Shown here piece by piece: positions 7,395 through 14,843 of a DNA stretch of 21,152 nucleotides. The first letter of the stretch is position 1. Each line of letters begins with the position of its first letter. The notes under the pieces were generated by a model. That model was not told the DNA's origin. It was given only the letters and a program-made list of their open reading frames with translations, and ran no database searches. A program made the translations under genes and the position numbers. Source of the stretch: a virus; IMG/VR virus record IMGVR_UViG_3300048588_000279, positions 1 through 21,152 of that record. The stretch is one strand, 5' to 3'.

Positions 7395-7624
7395 GAGAGG
7401 TCTCCGTAGTCAGCGGACGCCGTCGGCGACGAGGTGATCAGCCCGTAGTCAGCTCCCCCCTCGCCCCCGGCGTCGACCCATTCGGTCGCGTAGTCGGTGC
7501 CGCTCGACTTCGCCAGCACCTGCCCGGCTGTTCCGCCGGGCGGCAGCAGCTTCGGCAGCATGGCCTTGATCTCGACGCCGATCCGGGTGGCCAGGTCGGA
7601 GAGGCGGGTTTGTAGTGTGGCCAT
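7391..7624 (-). CDS. Short fibre-module protein (MATLQT N-terminus)
   Basis: This 77-aa protein begins MATLQTRLSDLATRIGVEIK, sharing its opening with the 389-aa fibre encoded just upstream (MATLQTNITNLATRIATECK). A segment follows that is typical of tail fibres, LPPGGTAGQVLAKSSGTDYA and TEWVDAG (residues 27-53), then a Gly/Tyr/Ser-rich end with two ADYG units. The Shine-Dalgarno AGGAG lies 6 bases before the ATG and decides the start. The stop overlaps the next gene as ATGA. It may be a separate fibre subunit, a spacer segment, or the remains of a larger fibre split by recombination. Its small size and shared N-terminus are the odd points. Confidence 0.72.
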   Translation of the reverse strand: MATLQTRLSDLATRIGVEIKAMLPKLLPPGGTAGQVLAKSSGTDYATEWVDAGGEGGADYGLITSSPTASADYGDLS

Positions 7625-7633
7625 TCACCGCTC

Positions 7634-8803
7634 CTATGCCAGGGCGGCTTCGAACACCGTCACCCAGTTGGTGTCAGGGTTGCCGATCGCCGAGCTGTCC
7701 ACCTTCGCGTTCAGCGCCGTCTGCTGCGCCGTGCTAACCGGCTTGTTTGCATCCGACGTGTTGTCGACATTGCTGAGGCCGACGGTGGACTTGGAGCCGT
7801 TGAAGCTGACCGTCACCGTGTCAGTCACCGCGTCCGTGGTGATTGCGATGCCTGTGCCGTTCGCCAGCGTCAGGGTGTCCGTCTTCCCATCGGCCGCGAC
7901 TGACGTTTGCCCGGAGACCGCGATTGTGGTGAAGGCGTTCTGGTTGACCTCGGCGCCTGCGGCGATGCCATCGAGCTTGCTCTTGTCCGTCGAGGACATG
8001 AACCCGGAGACGCTCGTGGTGGCGTTGCCATGCCCGTGGCCGCTGTCGGCCTTGCCGTCGAGGGCGGCCTGCTGCGCGGTCGAGACAGGCTTATTCGCGT
8101 CGGACGTGTTGTCGACGTTGCCAAGGCCGACGTCGGACTTGGTCAGGGCCGACCAGACTGCGGCCGCTCCAGCGGTCGCCGCAGACTTCAGGAACTTGAG
8201 CACGTCGCCGGCGAGCGTCGCAGGGACGTGTCGGTTGCCGTCGGTGGTCGGGTGCACGTAGTTGTTCGCGCCGGCCGCGATGCCGTCGAGCTTGGTCTTG
8301 TCGGTTGCCGACATGAAGCCAGCCGCGCCGGTCGTTGCCGCGCCGTGGGTGTGGGTGTCGGCGGCGGCCCCGATGTTCGCCAGGGCCTGCGTCTTCTGAG
8401 GCGCGGTCAGCGTCTGGGCAGCGTCGAAGCGCACTCGATTGTCGAGGGCGGTCAGGATGCCCGTGATGTCGCCGTCGTTCTCGCCGATCAGCGTGGCGAG
8501 CTCCTGAAGGGTGTCGAAGGCCGACCCGGCGCCGCCGAGGATCTCGCTCTTGAGGTCGCCCAACTCCTCAATGATCTTGGAGGCGGACCAGGTGGCGCCG
8601 GTTCCAGTCGAGGCGTCGTTGATGCCCGTTGCGCCAGCGATCGCGCCCTGCAGCTCGTTGATGGCGGATACGAGGCTGGTCTTGGACGTCGTGGTGAGCG
8701 CCGAAAGGTCCGCGGCGTTGCCGTTGATCATCGTGCGGAGAGACTTGCACTCCGTCGCGATCCGGGTGGCGAGGTTCGTGATGTTCGTCTGCAAAGTCGC
8801 CAT
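7634..8803 (-). CDS. Repeat-rich tail fibre protein
   Basis: This 389-aa protein has an N-terminal helical stretch beginning MATLQTNITNLATRI, then modular repeats. Two copies of GFMS-TDK-KLDGIAAGA occur at residues 162-179 and 267-284, each preceded by an H-x-H cluster (HTH, HGH). Two copies of VGL-NVDNTSDANKPVSTAQQ-AL occur at 225-248 and 341-364. These modules are widespread in phage tail fibres and shafts and usually form intertwined trimers. The His clusters could bind a metal along the axis; this is inference from other fibre needles. The ATG is preceded by AAAGG about 10 bases upstream, and there is a 9-base gap to the next gene. It probably contributes to host binding. Confidence 0.85.
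   Translation of the reverse strand: MATLQTNITNLATRIATECKSLRTMINGNAADLSALTTTSKTSLVSAINELQGAIAGATGINDASTGTGATWSASKIIEELGDLKSEILGGAGSAFDTLQELATLIGENDGDITGILTALDNRVRFDAAQTLTAPQKTQALANIGAAADTHTHGAATTGAAGFMSATDKTKLDGIAAGANNYVHPTTDGNRHVPATLAGDVLKFLKSAATAGAAAVWSALTKSDVGLGNVDNTSDANKPVSTAQQAALDGKADSGHGHGNATTSVSGFMSSTDKSKLDGIAAGAEVNQNAFTTIAVSGQTSVAADGKTDTLTLANGTGIAITTDAVTDTVTVSFNGSKSTVGLSNVDNTSDANKPVSTAQQTALNAKVDSSAIGNPDTNWVTVFEAALA
7712..8131 (-). repeat. NVDNTSDANKPVSTAQQ repeat pair in the fibre gene
   Basis: Two near-identical 24-residue copies are encoded at 8131-8060 and 7783-7712. They differ mainly at G/S and A/T positions. A second pair (H-x-H plus GFMS-TDK-KLDGIAAGA) is encoded at 8359-8267 and 8047-7952, interleaved with the first. 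The order is His/GFMS, NVDN, His/GFMS, NVDN, so the whole block of about 105-115 residues is duplicated. Confidence 0.85.
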
Positions 8804-8816
8804 TACGTCGCGCCTT

Positions 8817-9104
8817 TCAAATCAGCATGTTGTCGAAGAGGAGGGTGAAGTCCGGCAGGTCGTCGTAGTAGCCGCCCCCGGGAGGGCCGGCGGGACCAGC
8901 GGGCCCAGCCGGGCCCTGCTCCCCTTGAGCGCCTGTTCGTCCGGAGGCGCCCACGGGCTCCGCCTGCACCTCGACGGCGCCCAGGGCGTCAACCGAAACC
9001 TCGACCGCGTCGTCGTCGCCCGTCTCGATGGCAATGCCGTCGGCGACGCCGGTCTCGATGACCACGCCGTCGACGATCTCGATTGTGATGGTGGTGCTGT
9101 CCAT
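8817..9104 (-). CDS. Small collagen-like virion protein
   Basis: This 95-aa protein has an acidic beta-strand-like N-terminus with repeating Val/Ile-Glu-Thr units (residues 5-50). A run of Gly-X-Y triplets follows at 52-78 (GASGRTGAQGEQGPAGPAG and onward), then a short acidic and hydrophobic end (YYDDLPDFTLLFDNMLI). Gly-X-Y runs are used in phage fibres as trimerising shafts. The start ATG overlaps the previous stop as TGATG; in-frame residues upstream look like non-coding shadow. It probably trimerises and links fibre parts, but this is inference. Its length of eight to nine triplets is short for an independent collagen helix, so flanking domains are likely to stabilise it. Confidence 0.75.
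   Translation of the reverse strand: MDSTTITIEIVDGVVIETGVADGIAIETGDDDAVEVSVDALGAVEVQAEPVGASGRTGAQGEQGPAGPAGPAGPPGGGYYDDLPDFTLLFDNMLI
8871..8951 (-). repeat. Collagen-like Gly-X-Y tract
   Basis: About nine consecutive codon triplets with glycine in the first place (residues 52-78 of the 95-aa protein), rich in Pro and Ala in the later part. The DNA on the plus strand shows repeated 'gccggg/gcgggacc'-like units. Confidence 0.85.
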
Positions 9105-9451
9105 CAGGCACCCCTTGTCACTGGCACGACCACTGGAATGGTAAGCCGGAAGCCGAGGTGCTGAGCCTGGGGCAGGTCCGTCCGGACCACATCGAGAACG
9201 ACGTGGCGCGCGGGCCAGGAGGCGCTTGCAGCGGCAGGGATCACCAACTCCAGAGCATCGACTGAGGTGCGAATGATCGTGCCGTCGTCGCTCGAGAGCT
9301 CGACCAGCAACTGCTCCAGATTGCCGAGGGGGCGCACCTGGGCCGTGAAGGTTGCGCCCTCGTCGAAGGAGCCCACGCCAGCGACCGTGACGCCGAGTCG
9401 CCACTCATAGCCGGCCTGGATGGAGCGGCCCGGAACGACCTTGCGCGTCAT
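9104..9451 (-). CDS. Small beta-rich phage protein next to fibre genes
   Basis: This 115-aa protein starts at an ATGA overlap with the 359-aa fibre gene. It reads as a single beta-sandwich: a polar N-terminus (MTRKVVPGRSIQAGYEWRLG), a central strand block (FTAQVRPLG), and a C-terminal LGFRLTIPVVVPVTRG. This layout is common in small phage proteins placed beside fibre genes, some of which act as fibre adaptors or baseplate-upper-type domains. I cannot assign a named family. It lies between a fibre and a collagen-like protein and shares overlapping codons with both, so a role in connecting fibre parts is plausible but unproven. Confidence 0.65.
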   Translation of the reverse strand: MTRKVVPGRSIQAGYEWRLGVTVAGVGSFDEGATFTAQVRPLGNLEQLLVELSSDDGTIIRTSVDALELVIPAAASASWPARHVVLDVVRTDLPQAQHLGFRLTIPVVVPVTRGA

Positions 9452-10527
9452 GCCATCCCCTTGCCGACCAGGAAGATGTGCACCTTCAAGTCATGGTCCA
9501 CGTAGTAGGAGATGTCGTTCTTGCCCGAAGCGAGCTGGATGCCCGCGCCGTTGTTGGCGATGAACGTCGCCGTGTTGACGCCCAGAGTGAAGGCGCCGGG
9601 ATTGGTCAGGACGATGACACCGGTCTGCCCCGGGGCGAGGTTGGAAGCGGCGCTGAAGGTGATATTCGCCGCGAGGGTGCCGTAGGCGTGGAAGAACGCC
9701 GCGAAGTCGAGCGTCACACTTCCGGAGAGCGAACCCAGGTCAACCGGCGCCGCCGCTCCGAATACCTTGTCCGCCGTCAACACCTTGTCGGCCGCCTTGG
9801 CGCGGTACTGAGCGGCCGTCGCGACGTTGGCAATGGCGAGATACACGGCATCCGCTTTGCCCTTCAGGTAGTTCGACCAGAGGTTGAGCATCCCAACCTT
9901 ACGGGTGGCGTTGCTCGCAGCGCTGTCCGCTACGACAAACACATCCCCGTCCAGTGGGGTGTTTTTGGCCGTCTGGCCCACGATGGCAGGGCCGAGAGCC
10001 GCCCAGATGGCCGTCTTGATGTTGGCCCAAGACTGCTTGATGAGGGCGCCGGTGCTGCTCTTGCGAATAGCGAACTCGTCGGCGTCGAGCACTGTCGTTT
10101 GCGCGACGGCCGCAACCTGAGCCGAGATCCCGAGGCCGTCGAGCGCGGTCTGCAGGTTCACGACATCTTCGATGACGTGCTGGTGCGAGCCGATGATGGA
10201 GGCCGGCGACGCCGGCCCCCAGGTGCCGTCCACTAGCTTGACCAGGACATACCCTGCCGGCGCCACGAGCGTGCCGCCTACATCCGAGAGAGCCTCGAGG
10301 GTGTGGGTGTGGGTCGTGTCGGACTTGCCGGCCAGAGCGGTGGTCAGCCCCTGAATGTCGGCGATGACGTGCTCGTGGTCGATCGGCGCCAGGTCAGCGA
10401 TCGCCGCGAACAGCAGGTGGATGTCGTTGTCGACGAGATCCATCGCCTGCTGCAGCAGGAGCACGTCGTCCGAGACGTTGTGCGCCGGCACCGGCTTCGG
10501 GTAGTTCCGGTGCTCAGTGTTGGACAT
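9448..10527 (-). CDS. Tail fibre protein with H-x-H neck motifs
   Basis: The N-terminal third of this 359-aa protein contains several H-x-H clusters: DHEH (50-53), THTHT (72-76) and SHQH (114-117). Each is followed by the VIADIQGL/VIEDVVNL-type coiled segment that is typical of fibre necks. A middle region (residues 145-225) contains LDADEFAIRKSSTGALIKQS, resembling a repeat found in many phage fibres. The C-terminal domain, about 228-355, is homologous to the end of the 186-aa fibre protein. The start follows GGGGGTGG, 4-5 bases upstream, and lies 12 bases after the 1063-aa gene. A receptor-binding or fibre shaft role is the natural reading. Confidence 0.82.
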   Translation of the reverse strand: MSNTEHRNYPKPVPAHNVSDDVLLLQQAMDLVDNDIHLLFAAIADLAPIDHEHVIADIQGLTTALAGKSDTTHTHTLEALSDVGGTLVAPAGYVLVKLVDGTWGPASPASIIGSHQHVIEDVVNLQTALDGLGISAQVAAVAQTTVLDADEFAIRKSSTGALIKQSWANIKTAIWAALGPAIVGQTAKNTPLDGDVFVVADSAASNATRKVGMLNLWSNYLKGKADAVYLAIANVATAAQYRAKAADKVLTADKVFGAAAPVDLGSLSGSVTLDFAAFFHAYGTLAANITFSAASNLAPGQTGVIVLTNPGAFTLGVNTATFIANNGAGIQLASGKNDISYYVDHDLKVHIFLVGKGMA

Positions 10528-10539
10528 AGTCCACCCCCA

Positions 10540-13500
10540 TTACATGACGGCGGCGCCGAGATCCCCGAACAGCGGACGGGCAGCGGGCCCGCCGGTGAAG
10601 GTGAATTTCAGGCGCCCCTGGATTGCGTTGATCCCCGTCGCCTCCATCTTCCGCTCCACCCAGCCGGGCAGCGCGAGGACTTCGGTCGCGACGGTCGGCA
10701 GGGCCTGCCAGTTGTCGTCTGCCACGTCGTACTGGGCGGTCAGCGTCGAGCCGGCCGGAAGGAAGGCCTTCATGTACGACGTCAGCTTCACCACGCTGCC
10801 CAGGTTGAAGGCCCGGCTGACGTAGCTGCCGCTCGTAGCGATCTTTCCCGCGACAAACCAAACCGGCGCGAACAGCGTCGGCGACAGCTTCTCGGTGCCC
10901 GTCAGGACGGCCCGAAGCTGCACGGTCTCGGTGATGAACTCGGTCAGCTGCAGCACTTGGAAGGGCAGCACCCGCCAGACCTCGCTGTTGGCGCGGACGA
11001 TCTCGAAGACCACCGAGCACTCAGCCGAGGGGAGCTCCACTACGGCGCGGACCTGCAAGTCGCTGGCGTCTACCAGGTTGAACGAGCCCAGCGGCACCGT
11101 CTTGGTGAAGCCGGGGTTGGTGAACTTCGCGGCGATCAGCCGGAAGGTCACATCTCGCTCCTGATGGGCAGTCCAGGACTTGGCGTTCGACGACGACAGA
11201 TTGACGCCGATCGAGTAGGGCTGCGCGCCCACCCACCGCTGCTGCGCCGTGTCGAAGTCGCCGACGCGGGCCATCGCGAGTGCGTGGTTCGCGTCGTCCG
11301 TCTTCACGACGAAGGCCGCGTCCTGAGAGGGAAGCGTCAGCACCGGCATGGCATAGCGAGCCGACTTCCAGCCGGGCGTCGCGCCCAGCATTGAGACGAA
11401 GGCCTGGGCCATGACGTCTTCGGTCGGGTCGCCGTTCTCCACGGTAACCTGCTCGATCAGCAGCGAGTTGTCGGTGTCGCCGACAGCGCACAGCTTGATG
11501 TCGACCCCTACGAGCTGCCGACCCTCGACGACCGTGAAGGTCTGGGCCTGCGGATCGTAGGACGTGCTGTTCCCCGAACTCTGCGGCTCCGGCGGCCGCC
11601 TCCAGCGCTCGATCGTGGTGACACGACGCATGGTCGCAATCTCGATCGTGCCCTGGCCGACGAAGAAGGCATAGGCCTCCCCGCTTGCCGCACCCTTCGC
11701 CACGACCGCCTTGGTGCCGGCGGTGATGTTCGACGGGATGACGAAGGTGTTCGTGATCTCGCCGTTGGCGTCGGCGGTGATCACGCCGGCAGGCTTGACG
11801 TCGACGCCATCGAAGGTCAGCGACTGCAGGACTTCGCCCGGCCCAAACCCCTTCACCTTGAAGGTGATCGGGATCTGGCGCAGGAACTGGATCAACTCGT
11901 CGCGCTCACCCAGCAGCTGCACATCGGTCGAGGTGACGACCAGCGGGCCGGTGCGGGTGGTGCCGCGATTGAACTCCTGCGTGACGGGCGAGGCCCATAC
12001 GGTCTGCTGCACCGTCCAGAAGTCAGCCGAGGGCGTGATCGTGATCGCGCCCGGCATCGGGTTGAAGTTCTGGTACGGGTTGATCTTCTCGCAGAAGGTG
12101 TCGAGCTCCTGCGCGATGATGACCTCCTCGACCCAGTCGAGCATGACCGGACCGGCGAGCGACGCCTGGTAGAACGTCGGCTCGATCGCCAGTTCCATGA
12201 ACCCGTCTGCGACCGCTGCGGTTTGGGTCTCCCCAGCGTCGCGGTAGTAGTCGTTCAGGAACGGGTCGACGAAGGTGTTCTTCTTCGCCGTGGGCTCGCG
12301 GGCGTCGATGCCGGACTTGATGCGCTCGAGCTGCACCAGGCGAACCTGGTTCTCGAGGACGCGGGCCATCCGGTCGATCTCGGCGAAGGTGCGCCGATAG
12401 ACGCCGTCGTTCTCGACCTCCGGCTTGCCGATCCACGTGTTCTTGATCTGCGCCAGCGGGAGCAGGTCGTTCGGCGGGATCGGCGGCAGGGCTTTGTCGA
12501 GGGCCTGAGCCGAGACGCCCTTCACGTAGACCGAGACGCCAGCCTGGTTGAGGCAGAGCCGGTCGATGCGGGGCAGCTTGTACGTGTAGCCGACCAGCAC
12601 TTCCGTGCCGTCTACGCCGCCCGCGACCACGACATTGAAGTCGTCGAAGCTCGTCGGCACCACCACCGCGCGGTAGCGGTAAGTCACGTCGTACTGCGAG
12701 CCGCCAGCCGGCTCAGCGCCGGCGGGCGACCAGTCCACCTGATCGCCGGTTTTGATCCAGGAGGCCGGGTTCGTATAGGTCGTCCCGCCCTGCACCACCG
12801 AGATGATCGAGGTGATCGAGCTATCGGGCAGCAGGTCGGCACCGTGCACCGTATTGCCGCGCGTGATCGAAACCGTCTTCTGCTTGGTCACCAGCACTGA
12901 GGTGATGCTGGCGATCGGCGAGCGCGACAGGGCGATCGTGTTGGGGGTCGAGCCGACGAAGGTATGGCTCTCGGCCGCCACTGCGCCGATGTCCCAGGCC
13001 TCGAGCTCCTCGTGGCGAAGAGCGGCGGCGCGGGTGCGCTTGAAGCCGTAGATATTGGCCGTGCCCTCCTGGATTGAGAACACCTGCTTGCCACCGGATT
13101 TGCCGAGCGCCGTGACCCGGCAGCCCTCCACGATGTAGTGCCCGTGGGCTTCGCGGTCGTAGATGGCGATCGCGGCATTGATGCCGCTCAGCGAGGGAGG
13201 CGGCGTCTGGTCGACGATGGTGCCGTCGCTCAGGGTGTAGACCAGCACGAACGGCAGGTCGTCGGCGTCCTCGGCCAGGCACCACTCAATGGAGATCGTC
13301 TCGCGCGCGGCGCCCGGCTCTCCCTCCGACAGCGTTCCGGGGACGAGGCCCAGAAGCGTCGGGTCGTCCTCGTGATCCACCCAGGTCTTGGTGACCCGCA
13401 CGCCGATCTCGACGGCACCGACCATCGGCACGTCATAGAGAGTAGCCAAGCCGACCGGGACGACGTCGCCGCCCACGAAGAGCTTGCCGGGAGTGAGCAG

Positions 13501-13731
13501 AACGGTTCCCGCCTCGGTATCGACCACGGCGGCCGCACCTTCGACGCGATCACCGTCCTTGGCGATCAGGCCGGCCACACGGTTGTGCCGCTGCCGGGCG
13601 ATGGTCTGGGCCTCGTTCAGCTCGGCCGCCTGAACGTCGCGGTCGCCGACGAAGGCGACGCCCTGCCATTCGGGATGAGCGGGGGCGCGGTCGAATGCGT
13701 TCGGGATGCCGCTCTCGTGCTCGTGGGCCAT
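10540..13731 (-). CDS. Large DUF4815-like structural protein at the baseplate-fibre junction
   Basis: This 1063-aa protein begins MAHEHESGIPNAFDRAP and contains FVGDRDVQAAELNEAQTI (residues 27-44), the N-terminal pattern I associate with DUF4815 phage proteins. The rest is beta-rich, with a helical section at about 410-450 (EIDRMARVLENQVRLVQLER). C-terminal domains look like jelly-roll modules (VELPSAECSVVFEIVRANSE). ATG at 13731 overlaps the gpI stop (TGATG), and residues further upstream in the frame are shadow. Position directly after gpI, where P2 carries its fibre gene H, suggests a large baseplate-attached appendage or fibre base. The family has no established biochemical role, so the function is inference from place and fold type. 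Confidence 0.75.
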   Translation of the reverse strand: MAHEHESGIPNAFDRAPAHPEWQGVAFVGDRDVQAAELNEAQTIARQRHNRVAGLIAKDGDRVEGAAAVVDTEAGTVLLTPGKLFVGGDVVPVGLATLYDVPMVGAVEIGVRVTKTWVDHEDDPTLLGLVPGTLSEGEPGAARETISIEWCLAEDADDLPFVLVYTLSDGTIVDQTPPPSLSGINAAIAIYDREAHGHYIVEGCRVTALGKSGGKQVFSIQEGTANIYGFKRTRAAALRHEELEAWDIGAVAAESHTFVGSTPNTIALSRSPIASITSVLVTKQKTVSITRGNTVHGADLLPDSSITSIISVVQGGTTYTNPASWIKTGDQVDWSPAGAEPAGGSQYDVTYRYRAVVVPTSFDDFNVVVAGGVDGTEVLVGYTYKLPRIDRLCLNQAGVSVYVKGVSAQALDKALPPIPPNDLLPLAQIKNTWIGKPEVENDGVYRRTFAEIDRMARVLENQVRLVQLERIKSGIDAREPTAKKNTFVDPFLNDYYRDAGETQTAAVADGFMELAIEPTFYQASLAGPVMLDWVEEVIIAQELDTFCEKINPYQNFNPMPGAITITPSADFWTVQQTVWASPVTQEFNRGTTRTGPLVVTSTDVQLLGERDELIQFLRQIPITFKVKGFGPGEVLQSLTFDGVDVKPAGVITADANGEITNTFVIPSNITAGTKAVVAKGAASGEAYAFFVGQGTIEIATMRRVTTIERWRRPPEPQSSGNSTSYDPQAQTFTVVEGRQLVGVDIKLCAVGDTDNSLLIEQVTVENGDPTEDVMAQAFVSMLGATPGWKSARYAMPVLTLPSQDAAFVVKTDDANHALAMARVGDFDTAQQRWVGAQPYSIGVNLSSSNAKSWTAHQERDVTFRLIAAKFTNPGFTKTVPLGSFNLVDASDLQVRAVVELPSAECSVVFEIVRANSEVWRVLPFQVLQLTEFITETVQLRAVLTGTEKLSPTLFAPVWFVAGKIATSGSYVSRAFNLGSVVKLTSYMKAFLPAGSTLTAQYDVADDNWQALPTVATEVLALPGWVERKMEATGINAIQGRLKFTFTGGPAARPLFGDLGAAVM

Positions 13732-14843
13732 CAGAACCTCAGGATGAACTTGATGTCCTCCCGCACGGTGGGCCGTAGCGGGATGGAAACATTGGTGGTG
13801 GCGATCTCGTCGGCCGACACGACGTCGTCCTCCTCGAGCCACAGGCGGCCGGGCGGTACGTCGTCAGCGGTGACGAGGTTGAAGGCGAGGCTGACGGAGG
13901 TGGCGGTGCGCCCCGCTCCGTCCCCGAACCCGGTTAGCGCCGCCAGGTAAGCTCGGCGTCCGCTCGGGGTCGGCTGGTACTTGATGTTGGCGACCTTGTA
14001 GACGCCGGCAGTGTCGTCCTCGACGGTCCACTGGGCCCGTAGGCGCCGGTAGCCGATCAGGCCGTCCGTGTCTCTGAGGCAGACATAGCCGGGGTTGGCC
14101 TGGAACCAGGCCGCCAGGAGCGCTGCGCGAGCGTCCACCCCGTCCGCCGTCCACGGGAAAGTGGCGTCGGTCCACGGGTAGCCCATGTCTTCCCACGTGA
14201 GGCCGCCGACAACGGGCTCGAGCCAATTGTCGATCGCGCTGCCGTCCTCCTCGGTCAGGAGGTTGACGATCTCGGTTGGCCGACCGAACGACCAGAGCGG
14301 CCCGTTCTCCCGCAACCGGACCCCGCTCTCGGCCTCGAGCCGAGACCCGTCGAGCTTTGCGCCGCCGTCGCCCACCAGGGGGCCAACGTCGTAGTAGTGC
14401 ACACCGCGACGGAAGACCGAGCGCTTCGGCACGGACAGCGTGGCGATGCCGTCGATCCGGTCGAGGTCGGGATAGTCAACCGGCGGCAGCGTCGGGAACC
14501 GCAACTGGAAGGAGTTCCAGAAGTGGCGACGGGCCAGCGCCTCCTCGATCGAGGCCGTGTAGCCAATGAAGCCGAGACCCTTCTGGACGGCCGCATGAGT
14601 GCCGCGGACGCGCTGCCAGTCGATGCCCTGCTCGATCAGCTCGTAAAGGTTCGGCACATAGGGCCGGAGCTCGTCGAGGCCATACTCGTAGACGAGGAAC
14701 GGCAGCCAGGCCGCCGGAGGGTTGACCAGCTTCGTTCCGCGGATCGCGTTGATCGACCCCTCGACGCTCACGATCGTGTCGATGGTGGAGGCGAGCGCCT
14801 CCTCCCACGAGGTGGCGTTCGCCGGAAGAAGCTGCTTCAGCAT
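13731..14843 (-). CDS. Baseplate protein gpI-like, enlarged
   Basis: Residues 1-125 of this 370-aa protein (MLKQLLPANATSWEEALAST, then YEYGLDELRPYVPN and IEQGIDWQRVRGTHAAVQKG) match the P2 gpI tail protein family, which completes the baseplate wedge with gpJ. P2 gpI is only about 176 aa. Here an extra region of about 200 residues follows, with Trp-rich segments (LTWEDMGYPWTDATFPWTAD) and a second beta-rich domain up to RPTVREDIKFILRF. The extension may carry a fibre-docking surface. The true ATG at 14843 overlaps the gpJ stop in TGATG; residues before it in the same frame are shadow. The following gene overlaps in the same way. Confidence 0.85.
   Translation of the reverse strand: MLKQLLPANATSWEEALASTIDTIVSVEGSINAIRGTKLVNPPAAWLPFLVYEYGLDELRPYVPNLYELIEQGIDWQRVRGTHAAVQKGLGFIGYTASIEEALARRHFWNSFQLRFPTLPPVDYPDLDRIDGIATLSVPKRSVFRRGVHYYDVGPLVGDGGAKLDGSRLEAESGVRLRENGPLWSFGRPTEIVNLLTEEDGSAIDNWLEPVVGGLTWEDMGYPWTDATFPWTADGVDARAALLAAWFQANPGYVCLRDTDGLIGYRRLRAQWTVEDDTAGVYKVANIKYQPTPSGRRAYLAALTGFGDGAGRTATSVSLAFNLVTADDVPPGRLWLEEDDVVSADEIATTNVSIPLRPTVREDIKFILRF

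Noticed and set aside
7712-8359. CRISPR-like array from repeated fibre sequence
   Set aside because: Repeats are in-frame protein modules inside a fibre gene, differ at wobble and amino-acid level, and have no regular spacers.
13732-13842. Upstream extension of the DUF4815-like gene
   Set aside because: Extension reads Arg/His-rich shadow of gpI; TGATG coupling at 13731 gives the natural start.
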